This document shows, one piece after another, positions 51,115 through 61,243 of a DNA stretch of 64,000 bases. The stretch is from Vreelandella titanicae BH1. Its GTDB lineage: Bacteria; Pseudomonadota; Gammaproteobacteria; Pseudomonadales; Halomonadaceae. The position numbers and the translations under genes were made by a program. The notes below the pieces were generated by a model that saw only the letters and a program-made list of their open reading frames with translations, was not told where the DNA came from and searched no databases. Numbering within the stretch: the stretch's first letter is position 1; each line of letters opens with the position of its first letter. The stretch covers positions 186,001 to 250,000 of the forward strand of contig NZ_AOPO01000006.1 of the NCBI RefSeq assembly GCF_000336575.1, given 5' to 3'.

Positions 51115-51141
51115 AGCAAGCCCGCTCTTTGCGGGCTTGCT
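51115..51141 (+). terminator. Hairpin after hslU
   Basis: Perfect 11-bp arms (51115-51125 and 51131-51141) with loop TCTTT, about 43 bases after hslU. The T-run is poor; a moderate terminator or mRNA 3' end structure. Confidence 0.55.
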
Positions 51142-51184
51142 GCTATGTTCATAAGCCATGGACACTTAGCGATGAGGTTTCATC

Positions 51185-51568
51185 ATGAATGCGCCCACCC
51201 CCACTAGGGTTCACTACCATAAACAGGCCCGCGAGCTGGAGCTTGGCTACGCCAATGGGGAGAGTTTTCACCTCCCGGTTGAGTTTTTACGCGTCTATTC
51301 GCCTTCCGCCGAAGTGCGTGGCCACGGCGGCGACACCGCGGTACTGCAAGTGGGTAAAAAAGATGTCGGCCTGCAAAATATTACTCAGGCGGGCAACTAT
51401 GCACTGAAACTGCACTTCGATGATGGCCATGACAGCGGGCTATTTAGCTGGAACTACCTGTATGACCTCGCGACCCACCAAGAAGCCTACTGGAACAACT
51501 ACTTGCAGCGTTTAAAAGAGGCCGGTGCCTCGCGAGAGCCCGCCAGCATTCAATTCAAGCAACTGTGA
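51185..51568 (+). CDS. DUF971 (gamma-butyrobetaine hydroxylase-like N-terminal) protein
   Basis: A 127-residue protein of the DUF971 family, the same fold as the N-terminal domain of gamma-butyrobetaine hydroxylase. Signature pieces are LRVYSPSAEVRGHG and VGLQNITQAGNYALKLHFDDGHDSGLFSWNYLYDLA. Proteins like this stand alone downstream of hslU in Pseudomonas; some relatives are linked to iron-sulfur cluster work. No catalytic motif for hydroxylation is present. The start follows GAGG. Confidence 0.88.
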   Translation: MNAPTPTRVHYHKQARELELGYANGESFHLPVEFLRVYSPSAEVRGHGGDTAVLQVGKKDVGLQNITQAGNYALKLHFDDGHDSGLFSWNYLYDLATHQEAYWNNYLQRLKEAGASREPASIQFKQL

Positions 51569-51717
51569 CTACCTGACTCATATCCTATACAAGAAGCCAG
51601 GCAGACAAGCCAGGGTGGACAAGGCTACAATGGCGTTAACTTTTAATCGCGTCGATCTCAGGGTCAAAAGACCTAAGGTCGATTTGCCATCGCCTCGAAT
51701 TCGGGAGCTACTGCCCA

Positions 51718-52473
51718 ATGAGCCCCACAGAAAAACGCACCACTGACTTTGGTTTTCAGGAAGTCCCAGTTGATGAAAAAGCTTCACGAGTGGCCGATGT
51801 TTTCCACTCCGTGGCTGCCCGCTACGATGTGATGAACGACCTGATGTCTATGGGCATCCACCGAGTCTGGAAGCGTCTTACCATTGAACGCGCAGGGGTG
51901 CGGCCTGGTCACCACGTGCTGGATATCGCGGGCGGCACAGGGGATTTAACGCTTAAGTTCTCCCGTTTGGTTGGCCCCCGGGGCAAAGTCGTACTTGCCG
52001 ACATCAACGCCTCCATGCTCAAAGTGGGCCGCGACAAACTGATGGATAACGGCGTAGGCGGCAACGTCGAGTATGTTCAAGCCAATGCCGAAAGTCTGCC
52101 GTTTCCCGACAACAGCTTCGACTGCATCACCATTGCCTTTGGTTTACGTAACGTCACCGACAAAGACGCCGCGTTGCGCTCCATGGCCCGTGTGCTCAAG
52201 CCCGGTGGTCGCCTTTTGGTGCTGGAGTTCTCCAAGCCCAATAACCCGCTGCTCTCCAAGGCCTACGATGAGTACTCTTTCCGCCTGCTGCCCAAAATGG
52301 GTGAACTGGTGGCGGGGGACGGCGACAGCTACCGCTATCTGGCGGAGTCGATTCGCATGCACCCGGATCAGGAAACGCTTAAAGCCATGATGGAAGAGGC
52401 GGGACTTGAGCGGGTTGAGTACACCAACCTGACCGGCGGTATCGTGGCCCTGCACCGCGGCATTAAACTATGA
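51718..52473 (+). CDS. ubiE: Ubiquinone/menaquinone C-methyltransferase UbiE
   Basis: A 251-residue SAM methyltransferase for the C-methylation of benzoquinol intermediates in ubiquinone synthesis. Motifs are [38 protein letters not shown] (SAM binding, near residue 66) and [13 protein letters not shown]. It starts a ubiE-ubiJ-ubiB run that acts at the membrane. Confidence 0.97.
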   Translation: MSPTEKRTTDFGFQEVPVDEKASRVADVFHSVAARYDVMNDLMSMGIHRVWKRLTIERAGVRPGHHVLDIAGGTGDLTLKFSRLVGPRGKVVLADINASMLKVGRDKLMDNGVGGNVEYVQANAESLPFPDNSFDCITIAFGLRNVTDKDAALRSMARVLKPGGRLLVLEFSKPNNPLLSKAYDEYSFRLLPKMGELVAGDGDSYRYLAESIRMHPDQETLKAMMEEAGLERVEYTNLTGGIVALHRGIKL

Positions 52474-52510
52474 CGTTTTGTGCCCTAACGTTTCCTGCCA
52501 AGAGGTCAGC

Positions 52511-53167
52511 ATGCTGGTAACCCCAACCCTGCTGCTGGCCGGTTGTGAACGCACGCTTAACGCTCTACTCGCCCGTGACCCGGCGGCCCCCGCACGGCTA
52601 GCGGCACTGGCGGGCAGCCGTCTACTGGTGCGCCTTGAGCAGCCTCACTTAGCGTTGGTCATTCACTACCATCACGCCGGGCTCGACCTGATGCGCGGCG
52701 ATGACGTTGATGAAACCGACGTAGACGCAGTGGTAGAGCTCACTCCGGAAACGTTTTCCGAGTGGATCAGCGGCGCCTCGATTGAACGCCTTATGTTTGA
52801 CGGCAAGCTGGCGGTGCGCGGGCGTATCCATCTGCTTGAAGCCACTCGAGACCTGCTCTTCGACCTGGACATCGACTGGGAGAGCGAGCTGGCCCGCTGG
52901 CTGGGCGATATGCCCGCCCACTCCCTGGCCGAGGGACTGCGCCGCGCTGCCCGCTGGGGGCTGCGTGCCAAAGACGAGCTGATGCAGGATGTTTCTGAAT
53001 ATGTCTTTGAAGAGGCACGCCTGCTGCCAGGGCGGCAGCAGCGTAGCCTACTGCGCGAGCATCTGACCGAGTTAGAGGTGGCGACCGATCGCCTGGAAGC
53101 GCGACTAAACCGCTTACAGCGACGTCTAGAACAGCTACAGCTTGCGCCACAGGAGTCGCGCCCATGA
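52511..53167 (+). CDS. ubiJ: Ubiquinone biosynthesis accessory factor UbiJ
   Basis: A 218-residue protein with an N-terminal SCP2-type lipid-binding domain ([51 protein letters not shown] region) and a C-terminal coiled coil (about 180-210, [18 protein letters not shown]). UbiJ binds quinone precursors and organises the Ubi complex. The ATG at 52511 follows AAGAGG; the in-frame codon at 52478 is not favoured. Its stop overlaps ubiB (ATGA). Confidence 0.9.
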   Translation: MLVTPTLLLAGCERTLNALLARDPAAPARLAALAGSRLLVRLEQPHLALVIHYHHAGLDLMRGDDVDETDVDAVVELTPETFSEWISGASIERLMFDGKLAVRGRIHLLEATRDLLFDLDIDWESELARWLGDMPAHSLAEGLRRAARWGLRAKDELMQDVSEYVFEEARLLPGRQQRSLLREHLTELEVATDRLEARLNRLQRRLEQLQLAPQESRP

Positions 53168-54786
53168 GCCTGCGTCTGCTGCGGATAAGCTGGGTGATCA
53201 GCCGCCACCGGCTTGACACACTGCTGCCGCTAGAGCGGCTGCCCTGGTGGCTCCGGGCGCTGCTATGGTTTTCTCCGCTACGTTTGATCCCCGTTGGCAA
53301 GCGCTCGCGGGGCGAACGTCTGCGCTTGTCGCTGGAAGCACTGGGGCCGATTTTTATTAAATTCGGCCAAATGCTCTCGACCCGTCGCGACCTGCTGCCA
53401 GCGGATATCGCCGATGAGCTGAAACGCCTGCAGGATCAGGTGCCGCCCTTTCCCGGTGATCAAGCCGCCGACCGGGTCGAGAAAGCGCTGGAAATGTCGC
53501 TGGAAGAGGCCTTTGCTGAGTTTGACCGAGTGCCATTGGCCTCGGCGTCGATTGCCCAGGTGCACGCGGCAAGACTGCACGGCGGTGAAGACGTGGTGGT
53601 GAAAATCATTCGCCCCGGCATTGATCGCGTGATGCGTCAGGATATGGCGCTGATGTACCAAGTCGCCAAGCTATTCTCCAAAATCCCCGAGGCGCGTCGC
53701 CTGCGTCCGGTGGAAGTCATTCGCGACTACGAAGCCACGCTGTTTGACGAGCTGGATCTCTACAAAGAGGCCGCCAACACCTCGCAGCTCAAGCGCAACT
53801 TCAAAGACTCACCGCTGCTGTTTGTGCCCACCATCTACTGGCCCTTCACCCGCCGCCATGTGATGGTGCAAGAGCGCATTCGCGGTATTCCGGTCGCCGA
53901 TTTAGATACCCTGATTGCTCGTGGCACTAATTTGAAGAAGCTTGCAGAGCGCGGCGTCGAGCTGTTCTTTACTCAGGTATTCCGTGACAACTTCTTTCAC
54001 GCGGATATGCACCCAGGCAATATTTTCGTCAACTGTGACAACCCCGAAGATCCCCAATACATTGCCATCGATTGCGGCATCGTCGGCAGCCTGACCCGGG
54101 AAGATCAGGACTACTTAGCGCGTAACCTACTGGCGTTTTTCCACCAGGACTATTATGAAGTCGCTGCGCTGCACATCGAATCCGGCTGGGTGGGCGAAAA
54201 CACCCGCGCTAACGAATTCGCAGCGGCGATTCGCACCGTTTGTGAGCCCATTTTAGAGAAGCCGTTGAAAGATATCTCCTTCGGCCAGGTGCTATTGGGG
54301 CTGTTTCAAACCGCGCGGCGCTTTAATATGGAAGTACAGCCGCAGCTGGTACTGTTGCAGAAAACGCTGCTCAATATTGAAGGCCTGGGGCGCCAACTCT
54401 ACCCGGATCTAGATCTGTGGAGTACCGCCAAGCCCTATTTAGAGCAGTGGATGAAAGAGCGTGCCGGGGTCAGCGGTTTATGGGAGTCGCTGAAGCGCCA
54501 GGCGCCGGAGCTTTCGCACCAGTTGCCCGAACTGCCCGTACTGGCTCACCAGGCGCTAAGCCGTATGGAGCACGAGCATCGCCAGCGCCACCAGCAAGTC
54601 GAATCGATCAACGACATGCGGGTGCAGATGGCGCGCCAGGGCAAACGCCTCTACCGCCTTCGGCTTGGCTTGATTCTGCTGGCGCTGGCACTGGCGTGGC
54701 AGCCATTAAGCGGTTGGATTGCACTTCAGGAGTGGCCGATACTAGCGGCCGCCGCCATTGGCCTACTGCTGCTGGTATGGCAATAG
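53164..54786 (+). CDS. ubiB: UbiB-family kinase-like protein for ubiquinone synthesis
   Basis: A 540-residue ABC1/ADCK protein with an atypical kinase fold. Motifs are [17 protein letters not shown] (KxGQ), [14 protein letters not shown] and [15 protein letters not shown], and two C-terminal membrane helices (about 500-540) tether it to the inner membrane. It supports ubiquinone production together with UbiJ and UbiK. It overlaps ubiJ by four bases. Confidence 0.96.
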   Translation: MSLRLLRISWVISRHRLDTLLPLERLPWWLRALLWFSPLRLIPVGKRSRGERLRLSLEALGPIFIKFGQMLSTRRDLLPADIADELKRLQDQVPPFPGDQAADRVEKALEMSLEEAFAEFDRVPLASASIAQVHAARLHGGEDVVVKIIRPGIDRVMRQDMALMYQVAKLFSKIPEARRLRPVEVIRDYEATLFDELDLYKEAANTSQLKRNFKDSPLLFVPTIYWPFTRRHVMVQERIRGIPVADLDTLIARGTNLKKLAERGVELFFTQVFRDNFFHADMHPGNIFVNCDNPEDPQYIAIDCGIVGSLTREDQDYLARNLLAFFHQDYYEVAALHIESGWVGENTRANEFAAAIRTVCEPILEKPLKDISFGQVLLGLFQTARRFNMEVQPQLVLLQKTLLNIEGLGRQLYPDLDLWSTAKPYLEQWMKERAGVSGLWESLKRQAPELSHQLPELPVLAHQALSRMEHEHRQRHQQVESINDMRVQMARQGKRLYRLRLGLILLALALAWQPLSGWIALQEWPILAAAAIGLLLLVWQ

Positions 54787-54817
54787 AGTGACGCACTAAA
54801 CGTTTACGAGGATTCCC

Positions 54818-55192
54818 ATGGACAGCAACGCATTATCGCCTAACAATTCGACTAGCCATACTGATGTGCTGGATACGCTCAATGAGGTGCTAAAGCAGCG
54901 ACGCCATGCAGCGGCAGAAGAATCTTATGTTGCCTCCTTGCATCATAAGGGTTTGAACAAGATACTCGAAAAGGTAGGCGAGGAAGCAACAGAAACAGTG
55001 CTTGCGGCAAAAGATGCCGAGCATGGTAGCGAGGCTGAACGCCAAGCATTGATTTCTGAAACCGCCGACCTGTGGTTTCATAGCCTGGTGATGCTGTCAC
55101 ACCTGGGGATGGATCATCAGGCCGTTTTAGACGAACTGGCACGGCGTTTCGGCATTTCCGGACACGAGGAAAAAGCCGCCCGCCAGCCATAG
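54818..55192 (+). CDS. hisE: Phosphoribosyl-ATP pyrophosphohydrolase HisE
   Basis: A 124-residue MazG-like enzyme for the second step of histidine synthesis. The core [46 protein letters not shown] contains the metal-binding Glu residues. It is stand-alone: hisI, which often precedes it in Pseudomonas, is not between ubiB and hisE here. An N-terminal stretch of about 15 polar residues is unusual. Confidence 0.93.
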   Translation: MDSNALSPNNSTSHTDVLDTLNEVLKQRRHAAAEESYVASLHHKGLNKILEKVGEEATETVLAAKDAEHGSEAERQALISETADLWFHSLVMLSHLGMDHQAVLDELARRFGISGHEEKAARQP

Positions 55193-55292
55193 TTGCCACA
55201 TAGGGCTGTCGCATAGTGGTAACGCGCGTACTGTAGTACTGCTCCTAGCCATAGGGCTCGTATTCATTGGCTCAGTGGTAAAAGAGATAGCG

Positions 55293-55330
55293 CTAAAATA
55301 GGTAGCACTCACTAAAATAGATAGCACTCA
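55293..55330. repeat. Tandem 19-base duplication before tatA
   Basis: CTAAAATAG(G/A)TAGCACTCA occurs twice in immediate tandem (55293-55311 and 55312-55330), differing at one base. A related AGAGATAGCG word lies just upstream. It is in the tatABC promoter region. Confidence 0.7.
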
Positions 55331-55365
55331 ATCGATAGTTAACCTGCTCGCAAGAGGACACGCAT

Positions 55366-55644
55366 ATGTTAGGTGGTATTAGTATTTGGCAGTTGCTGAT
55401 TGTGCTGGGCATCATCATTCTGGTTTTCGGCACCAAAAAACTGCGTAACGTGGGCACCGACCTAGGCGGGGCGGTCAAGGGCTTCAAGAAAGCCATGCAC
55501 GACGAGGAGAAAAATAAAGAGGCGGACAAAGAGGACGCCGACCAACCCCATGCCAAAGTGAGCCATGAAGAGCCGGGCAACACTTACGACGTTCAAGCCG
55601 AAGAGAAACAGGCCGCCCACGACCGCAACGAAGAGCGCAAATAA
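55366..55644 (+). CDS. tatA: Twin-arginine translocase subunit TatA
   Basis: A 92-residue protein with one N-terminal membrane helix (about 4-21), the [10 protein letters not shown] hinge, an amphipathic helix ([12 protein letters not shown]) and a charged tail. It forms the TatA pore-forming component for export of folded proteins. The ribosome site is GAGGA. First of tatA-tatB-tatC. Confidence 0.96.
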   Translation: MLGGISIWQLLIVLGIIILVFGTKKLRNVGTDLGGAVKGFKKAMHDEEKNKEADKEDADQPHAKVSHEEPGNTYDVQAEEKQAAHDRNEERK

Positions 55645-55647
55645 ACC

Positions 55648-56142
55648 ATGCTGGATATCGGCTTTCTTGAACTGATGCTGATTGGCGTCGTCGGGCTGTT
55701 GGTGCTTGGCCCGGAGCGGCTGCCCCGCGCCGCCCGTACGACGGGCATGTGGATTGGTAAAATCAAGCGTACGGTATCCGGTATGCAGCGTGAAATCAGC
55801 GCCCAACTGGAAGCAGAAGAGCTGCGCCAAAAGCTCAATGAACAGCAAAAGAAGCTCGATGACAGCTTGAAGAAAGCGAAGCTGGACGTAGAGAGCATTG
55901 CCGATAGCCCGTCAGACGCTGCACCAGCGCAGCAGAGCGACACTGATAAGAGTGACACTGAGCAGCGCGTTGCCCAGGCCAGCTCTCGATTGGATGACGC
56001 CCTGCAAACGGTGCGAGAGGAAACGGTGCGTGAAGAAACACCTCCGTCATCATCTGCCTCGGCTGCGCCCACCCGCGAGGCCGAACCTGAAACGCCTAAC
56101 CCTGAGTCGGCTGCACTTAATAAGGATCGTAATCACCAATGA
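55648..56142 (+). CDS. tatB: Twin-arginine translocase subunit TatB
   Basis: A 164-residue protein with a TatB-type N-terminal helix ([24 protein letters not shown]), a long amphipathic helix and a disordered acidic tail. TatB with TatC recognises twin-arginine signal peptides. It starts three bases after tatA and overlaps tatC (ATGA). Confidence 0.96.
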   Translation: MLDIGFLELMLIGVVGLLVLGPERLPRAARTTGMWIGKIKRTVSGMQREISAQLEAEELRQKLNEQQKKLDDSLKKAKLDVESIADSPSDAAPAQQSDTDKSDTEQRVAQASSRLDDALQTVREETVREETPPSSSASAAPTREAEPETPNPESAALNKDRNHQ

Positions 56143-56930
56143 GCATGTCTGGCGATTCAAAGGAGCCGCGGGAAGAGCAGAGCCAAGCCCCCCTGATTGA
56201 GCACCTGATCGAGCTGCGCTCACGGCTAATGCGCGCCGTGATCGTTATCCTGGTGGTCTTTTTGGGCCTCTACTCCTTTGCCAATGATATCTACACCTTT
56301 GTTGCCGAGCCGTTGATGGCGCTGCTGCCCGAAGGCTCGCAGATGATCGCCACAGAAGTCGCTTCGCCATTCTTAGCGCCGTTCAAGCTCACTCTGGTAG
56401 TCGCGGTATTTATCGCTATTCCGTTTGTGCTACACCAAGCCTGGGCGTTTATCGCCCCGGGGCTTTACGACAATGAGAAAGCGCTGGCGATTCCGATTCT
56501 GGTTTCGAGCATTGCGCTTTTCTACGGCGGCGCGGCGTTTGCCTATTACGTTGTTTTTCCGCTGCTGTTTGAGTTTTTCACCCAAACCGGGCCGGAAAAC
56601 GTCGCCGTGATGACCGACATTAACCAATATCTGAACTTCGTTCTTAAGCTGTTCTTTGCCTTCGGTGTAGCGTTTGAGATTCCTATTGCGACCTTTTTGC
56701 TTATCTTATCTGGCGCTACGTCGGTGGAAAGCTTGTCTAAAAAGCGCCCGTATATCCTACTAGGCTGCTTTGTTGTCGGCATGCTGCTAACGCCCCCGGA
56801 TGTGATTTCACAGAGCCTACTGGCGGTACCGATGTATCTGCTTTATGAAGTCGGGCTGTTGTTTGGTCGCCTGGTGCGCAAGCGCAAAGAGGAGAAAGAG
56901 ACTGCCGAAGAGCAAGAAGCAGACCTCTAA
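56139..56930 (+). CDS. tatC: Sec-independent protein translocase subunit TatC
   Basis: A 263-residue polytopic protein with six membrane helices, opening with the conserved [18 protein letters not shown] segment and including [24 protein letters not shown]. It is the receptor for twin-arginine signals. Final gene of the tat operon; a strong hairpin follows. Confidence 0.97.
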   Translation: MSMSGDSKEPREEQSQAPLIEHLIELRSRLMRAVIVILVVFLGLYSFANDIYTFVAEPLMALLPEGSQMIATEVASPFLAPFKLTLVVAVFIAIPFVLHQAWAFIAPGLYDNEKALAIPILVSSIALFYGGAAFAYYVVFPLLFEFFTQTGPENVAVMTDINQYLNFVLKLFFAFGVAFEIPIATFLLILSGATSVESLSKKRPYILLGCFVVGMLLTPPDVISQSLLAVPMYLLYEVGLLFGRLVRKRKEEKETAEEQEADL

Positions 56931-56956
56931 GCACTGGGATCAACGTCCAGATATTT

Positions 56957-56991
56957 AAAAGCCGCCGCCATGATCAATGGCGGCGGCTTTT
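56957..56991. terminator. Bidirectional terminator between tatC and elbB
   Basis: Perfect 14-bp arms (56957-56970 and 56978-56991), ending in AAAA and TTTT, with a 7-base loop. It lies between the convergent tatC and elbB, 27 bases from tatC. Confidence 0.85.
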
Positions 56992-57011
56992 GTATCAGCA
57001 CAGTGGCGAGC

Positions 57012-57671
57012 TTAATCCATCATTTCTGCAATGCGATCCACCAGTTTAAAAATACCAGTTGCGGCTTCGCTGATCCGCGTTGCCAGCATATAAGCGGGTG
57101 TGGTGACCACCCGGTGCTCAAAATCCACCACGATATCTTCTACGCTACAGGTGCGGTGTAGCCCACCCATGGCGCTTATCGCCCCGGAAACCGCCGGGTC
57201 ATTGCCCACCGTTACCGCAATGCCCTCATCCAATAGGCGTGGCACAAGTACGGGGGAAATACACATCAAACCAATCGGCTTGGCCTCTTGGTGAAAGCCC
57301 GTCAGCGCCTCTTTTAGCGCTTCTAACACCTGCATATTGTCGCTGGCACTGGCAAAGTCCGAAAGGTTCTTGGCAACGCCAAAACCACCGGGCACAATCA
57401 CTGCGTCAAAATCATTAGCCACTAATTCACTCAGTGGGCTGATCTCCCCTCGCGCCAAGCGAGCGGACTCCAGCAACACGTTACGCTGCTCGCCCTCCAC
57501 TACTTCTTGGGTGAGGTGGTTAACCACATGGTGCTGCTCAATATCGGGGGCAAAACAGCGGTATCCAATGCCCAACTGATCCAAGCGCAGCAGGGTTAGC
57601 GTGGTCTCATATATTTCCGAGCCATCGTAAACGCCGCAGCCAGCTAAAATCACTGCCACCTGTTTGGTCAT
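57012..57671 (-). CDS. elbB: Isoprenoid biosynthesis glyoxalase ElbB
   Basis: A 219-residue DJ-1/PfpI-family protein matching ElbB (Elb2). The nucleophile-elbow and pocket motifs VAVILAGCGVYDGSEIYET, VIVPGGFGVAKNLS and KPIGLMCISPVLVP are visible. E. coli ElbB shows weak glyoxalase activity and affects isoprenoid production. It converges on tatC and diverges from hemB. Confidence 0.92.
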   Translation of the reverse strand: MTKQVAVILAGCGVYDGSEIYETTLTLLRLDQLGIGYRCFAPDIEQHHVVNHLTQEVVEGEQRNVLLESARLARGEISPLSELVANDFDAVIVPGGFGVAKNLSDFASASDNMQVLEALKEALTGFHQEAKPIGLMCISPVLVPRLLDEGIAVTVGNDPAVSGAISAMGGLHRTCSVEDIVVDFEHRVVTTPAYMLATRISEAATGIFKLVDRIAEMMD

Positions 57672-57779
57672 GCCTATCTCCTTATCCCAGGGTCTGCCGA
57701 ACGCAATACAGCAAAGCTGTCGCTCACTTTAGTCAGTCTGCCGTGTCGCCACAAGACGGCTTTCGCCGCAGGGCATGGC

Positions 57780-57788
57780 TGATATACT
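57780..57788 (+). promoter_or_regulatory. Extended -10 promoter candidate of hemB
   Basis: TG-A-TATACT (57780-57788) is an extended -10 element about 80 bases before hemB; the -35 is poor, as is common for such promoters. Confidence 0.5.
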
Positions 57789-57859
57789 GATTCCAGGCCT
57801 TCGGGCATGTTGATTTGCGATCCTTAATGTTCACGATCACTGATTTTTACGACCTCTAA

Positions 57860-58880
<1,021 letters not shown>

Positions 58881-58882
<2 letters not shown>

Positions 58883-58915
58883 GATGACAACCTGGTGACA
58901 CCTTTTTGTCATCTT
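58881..58915 (+). terminator. Hairpin after hemB
   Basis: AAGATGACAA (58881-58890) pairs with TTGTCATCTT (58906-58915), and an inner GGTG-A-CACC can also pair. It overlaps the hemB stop codon. No T-run follows, so it is an mRNA structure or weak terminator. Confidence 0.45.
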
Positions 58916-58989
58916 CTCCCCGCATACTGCACTGATATACAAGTATCAGGCTATGATACCTTCGAGCTATCAACGCGGGGAGATCCACT

Positions 58990-61179
58990 ATGGACGAGCA
59001 AGCTTCAGATTCCTTACCACTGTCGTCTACCGATCACACCAGCAGCGACGGCGATACGCCGCTACGGATTAACCGTACCCCAACCGGCGTCCAGGCACGT
59101 GAAGCACAGCCTGAAACCGACCTCGACGATACCCAGCTCTACTTCAACCGCGAGCTGTCGCATCTACAGTTCAATATCCGCGTCTTGGAGCAGGCTTTAG
59201 ATGACGCCCACCCACTGCTCAATCGGCTAATGTTCCTGCTGATCTTCTCCTCCAACATGGATGAGTTTTTCGAGATTCGAGTGGCGGGTTTGAAGCATCA
59301 AATTGCCCTGGGCGACGACACCACCGCCGCCGATGGCCGCCTGCCCAAAGCGGTGTTGGCGGAGATCTCGCAGCTTGCCCACGCGCAAATTGATCGCCAG
59401 TATCAGATACTCAACGACACCTTGTTACCCGCGCTGGAAATCCATGGGCTGCGTTTTCGTCGCCGCGATCAGTGGACTGATGAGCAGAAAGCCTGGGTTA
59501 AGGCGTTTTTCGATAATGAAATTATGCCGGTCATTAGTCCGATCGGCCTCGACCCCTCGCACCCTTTCCCGCGTTTAGTGAATAAAAGCCTCAATTTTAT
59601 TGTTGAGTTGGAAGGCAAAGATGCGTTTGGTCGCGCCGGGGGGATGGCGATTCTTCCCGCGCCGCGCTCGCTACCGCGTCTGATGGCACTGCCCAAGGAG
59701 CTCTGCGAGGAGGGATTCTCGGAATATGTTTTCCTCTCTTCGATGATTCATGCCCATGCCGAGGAGCTGTTTCCTGGTATGAGCGTACGCGGCTGCTATC
59801 AATTCCGGCTGACCCGCAACGCGGATATGAGCGTTGACCCAGAGGAGGTTTCGGATCTCGCCTCTGCGCTGCGCGGTGAGCTGCTGGCACGCCGCTACGG
59901 CAGCGGTGTGCGCCTGGAAGTCGCCGACAGTTGCCCTGATGACTTGACCAACTTTTTGCTGCGCCAGTTTGAACTGGAAAGTGACGACTTATATCGCGTC
60001 AAAGGGCCGGTTAATTTAACCCGTATGATGTCGGTACTGGGGGACGTGGATCGCCCCGAACTACTCTATCGGCCGTTCACCCCCAGCATTCCCAAAGCGC
60101 TCAAAGCGGGTAGCCTGTTTGAAGCCATCGCCAAGAACGACATTCTACTCCATCACCCTTTCCAGTCGTTTACGCCGATTGAAGACCTGCTGCGCGAAGC
60201 CGCCCGGGATCCAAATGTACTGGCAGTGAAGCAGACCCTTTACCGTACCGGCGCAGACTCGGCCATTGTTAACGCACTGGTGGAAGCGGCCAGCCAAGGC
60301 AAAGAAGTCACTGTGGTCATTGAACTGCGCGCGCGCTTTGATGAGGCCGACAACCTACAGCTGGCTTCACGCTTGCAAGAAGCGGGGGCAATCGTTGTCT
60401 ACGGCATTATGGCGTACAAAACCCACGCCAAAATGCTGCACATCGTTCGTCGCGAAAAAGGTGAACTTTGCTACTACGCGCACCTGGGCACCGGTAACTA
60501 TCACTCTAAAACCGCCAAGCTATATACCGACTACAGCCTGCTGACTGCCAACAAAGCGTTGTGTGCCGATGTTCATAAAGTGTTCCAACAGTTGTCTGGA
60601 ATGGGCCGCGCACGCAAAATCGACACGCTGTTGCACGCGCCATTCACGCTGCATGAACGGTTGGTGGCAATGATCGATCGGGAAGCGCAGATAGCGCGTA
60701 AGGGTAAGCGCGGGCACATCATTATTAAGTGCAACTCGTTAACCGAGCCCAAGCTTATCAAAGCGCTCTACCGGGCCTCACAGGCGGGGGTAGAGTGCGA
60801 TTTGATTATTCGCGGTATGTGCTGTTTGAAGCCAGGAGTACCGGGCGTTTCCGACAACATTCGCGTGCGCTCGATTATTGGTCGTCTGCTGGAGCATACT
60901 CGGGTGTTCCACTTCCACAATGATGGCAAGTCGGAGACCTGGTGCTCAAGCGCGGACTTTATGGCACGCAATATGTTCCACCGTGTGGAGACGTGCTTCC
61001 CGCTGCTGGATAAGAAGCTCGCCACCCGGGTACGCAAAGACCTGGAGACCTACCTGGTGGATAACTGCCAGAGCTGGCTGCTCCAGACCGACGGCAACTA
61101 CCTACTCCAGAATCCGGGCGACAGCGATGCCATTAGTGCCCAGGAAACCCTGCTCTACGCCTATGCATCAAAAAGCTAG
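58990..61179 (+). CDS. ppk1: Polyphosphate kinase 1
   Basis: A 729-residue enzyme that makes polyphosphate from ATP. The N, H, C1 and C2 domains are present; the autophosphorylated His479 is in YKTHAKMLHIVRR (E. coli His435), and the following YYAHLGTGNYHSKTAKLYTDYSLLT is the family signature. An extra acidic, low-complexity N-terminus of about 40 residues precedes the core. No clear Pho box was found upstream; ppx is not adjacent. Confidence 0.97.
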   Translation: MDEQASDSLPLSSTDHTSSDGDTPLRINRTPTGVQAREAQPETDLDDTQLYFNRELSHLQFNIRVLEQALDDAHPLLNRLMFLLIFSSNMDEFFEIRVAGLKHQIALGDDTTAADGRLPKAVLAEISQLAHAQIDRQYQILNDTLLPALEIHGLRFRRRDQWTDEQKAWVKAFFDNEIMPVISPIGLDPSHPFPRLVNKSLNFIVELEGKDAFGRAGGMAILPAPRSLPRLMALPKELCEEGFSEYVFLSSMIHAHAEELFPGMSVRGCYQFRLTRNADMSVDPEEVSDLASALRGELLARRYGSGVRLEVADSCPDDLTNFLLRQFELESDDLYRVKGPVNLTRMMSVLGDVDRPELLYRPFTPSIPKALKAGSLFEAIAKNDILLHHPFQSFTPIEDLLREAARDPNVLAVKQTLYRTGADSAIVNALVEAASQGKEVTVVIELRARFDEADNLQLASRLQEAGAIVVYGIMAYKTHAKMLHIVRREKGELCYYAHLGTGNYHSKTAKLYTDYSLLTANKALCADVHKVFQQLSGMGRARKIDTLLHAPFTLHERLVAMIDREAQIARKGKRGHIIIKCNSLTEPKLIKALYRASQAGVECDLIIRGMCCLKPGVPGVSDNIRVRSIIGRLLEHTRVFHFHNDGKSETWCSSADFMARNMFHRVETCFPLLDKKLATRVRKDLETYLVDNCQSWLLQTDGNYLLQNPGDSDAISAQETLLYAYASKS

Positions 61180-61196
61180 GCATCGAAAAGTCAGCA

Positions 61197-61225
61197 CTCC
61201 CCCGCTGCTTAGGGCAGCGGGAGGG
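61197..61225. terminator. Terminator between ppk1 and metE
   Basis: A hairpin with 12-base arms (61197-61208 and 61214-61225, one mismatch and one wobble) and loop TTAGG lies between two convergent genes. T-runs are poor on both sides. Confidence 0.5.
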
Positions 61226-61243
61226 ATTCTGCCCTCTACCCGT

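Noticed and set aside
58883..58989. Pho box upstream of ppk1
   Set aside because: Only a single TTTTTGTCAT-like half-site is seen, inside the hemB hairpin; the tandem CTGTCAT pattern of PhoB sites is absent.
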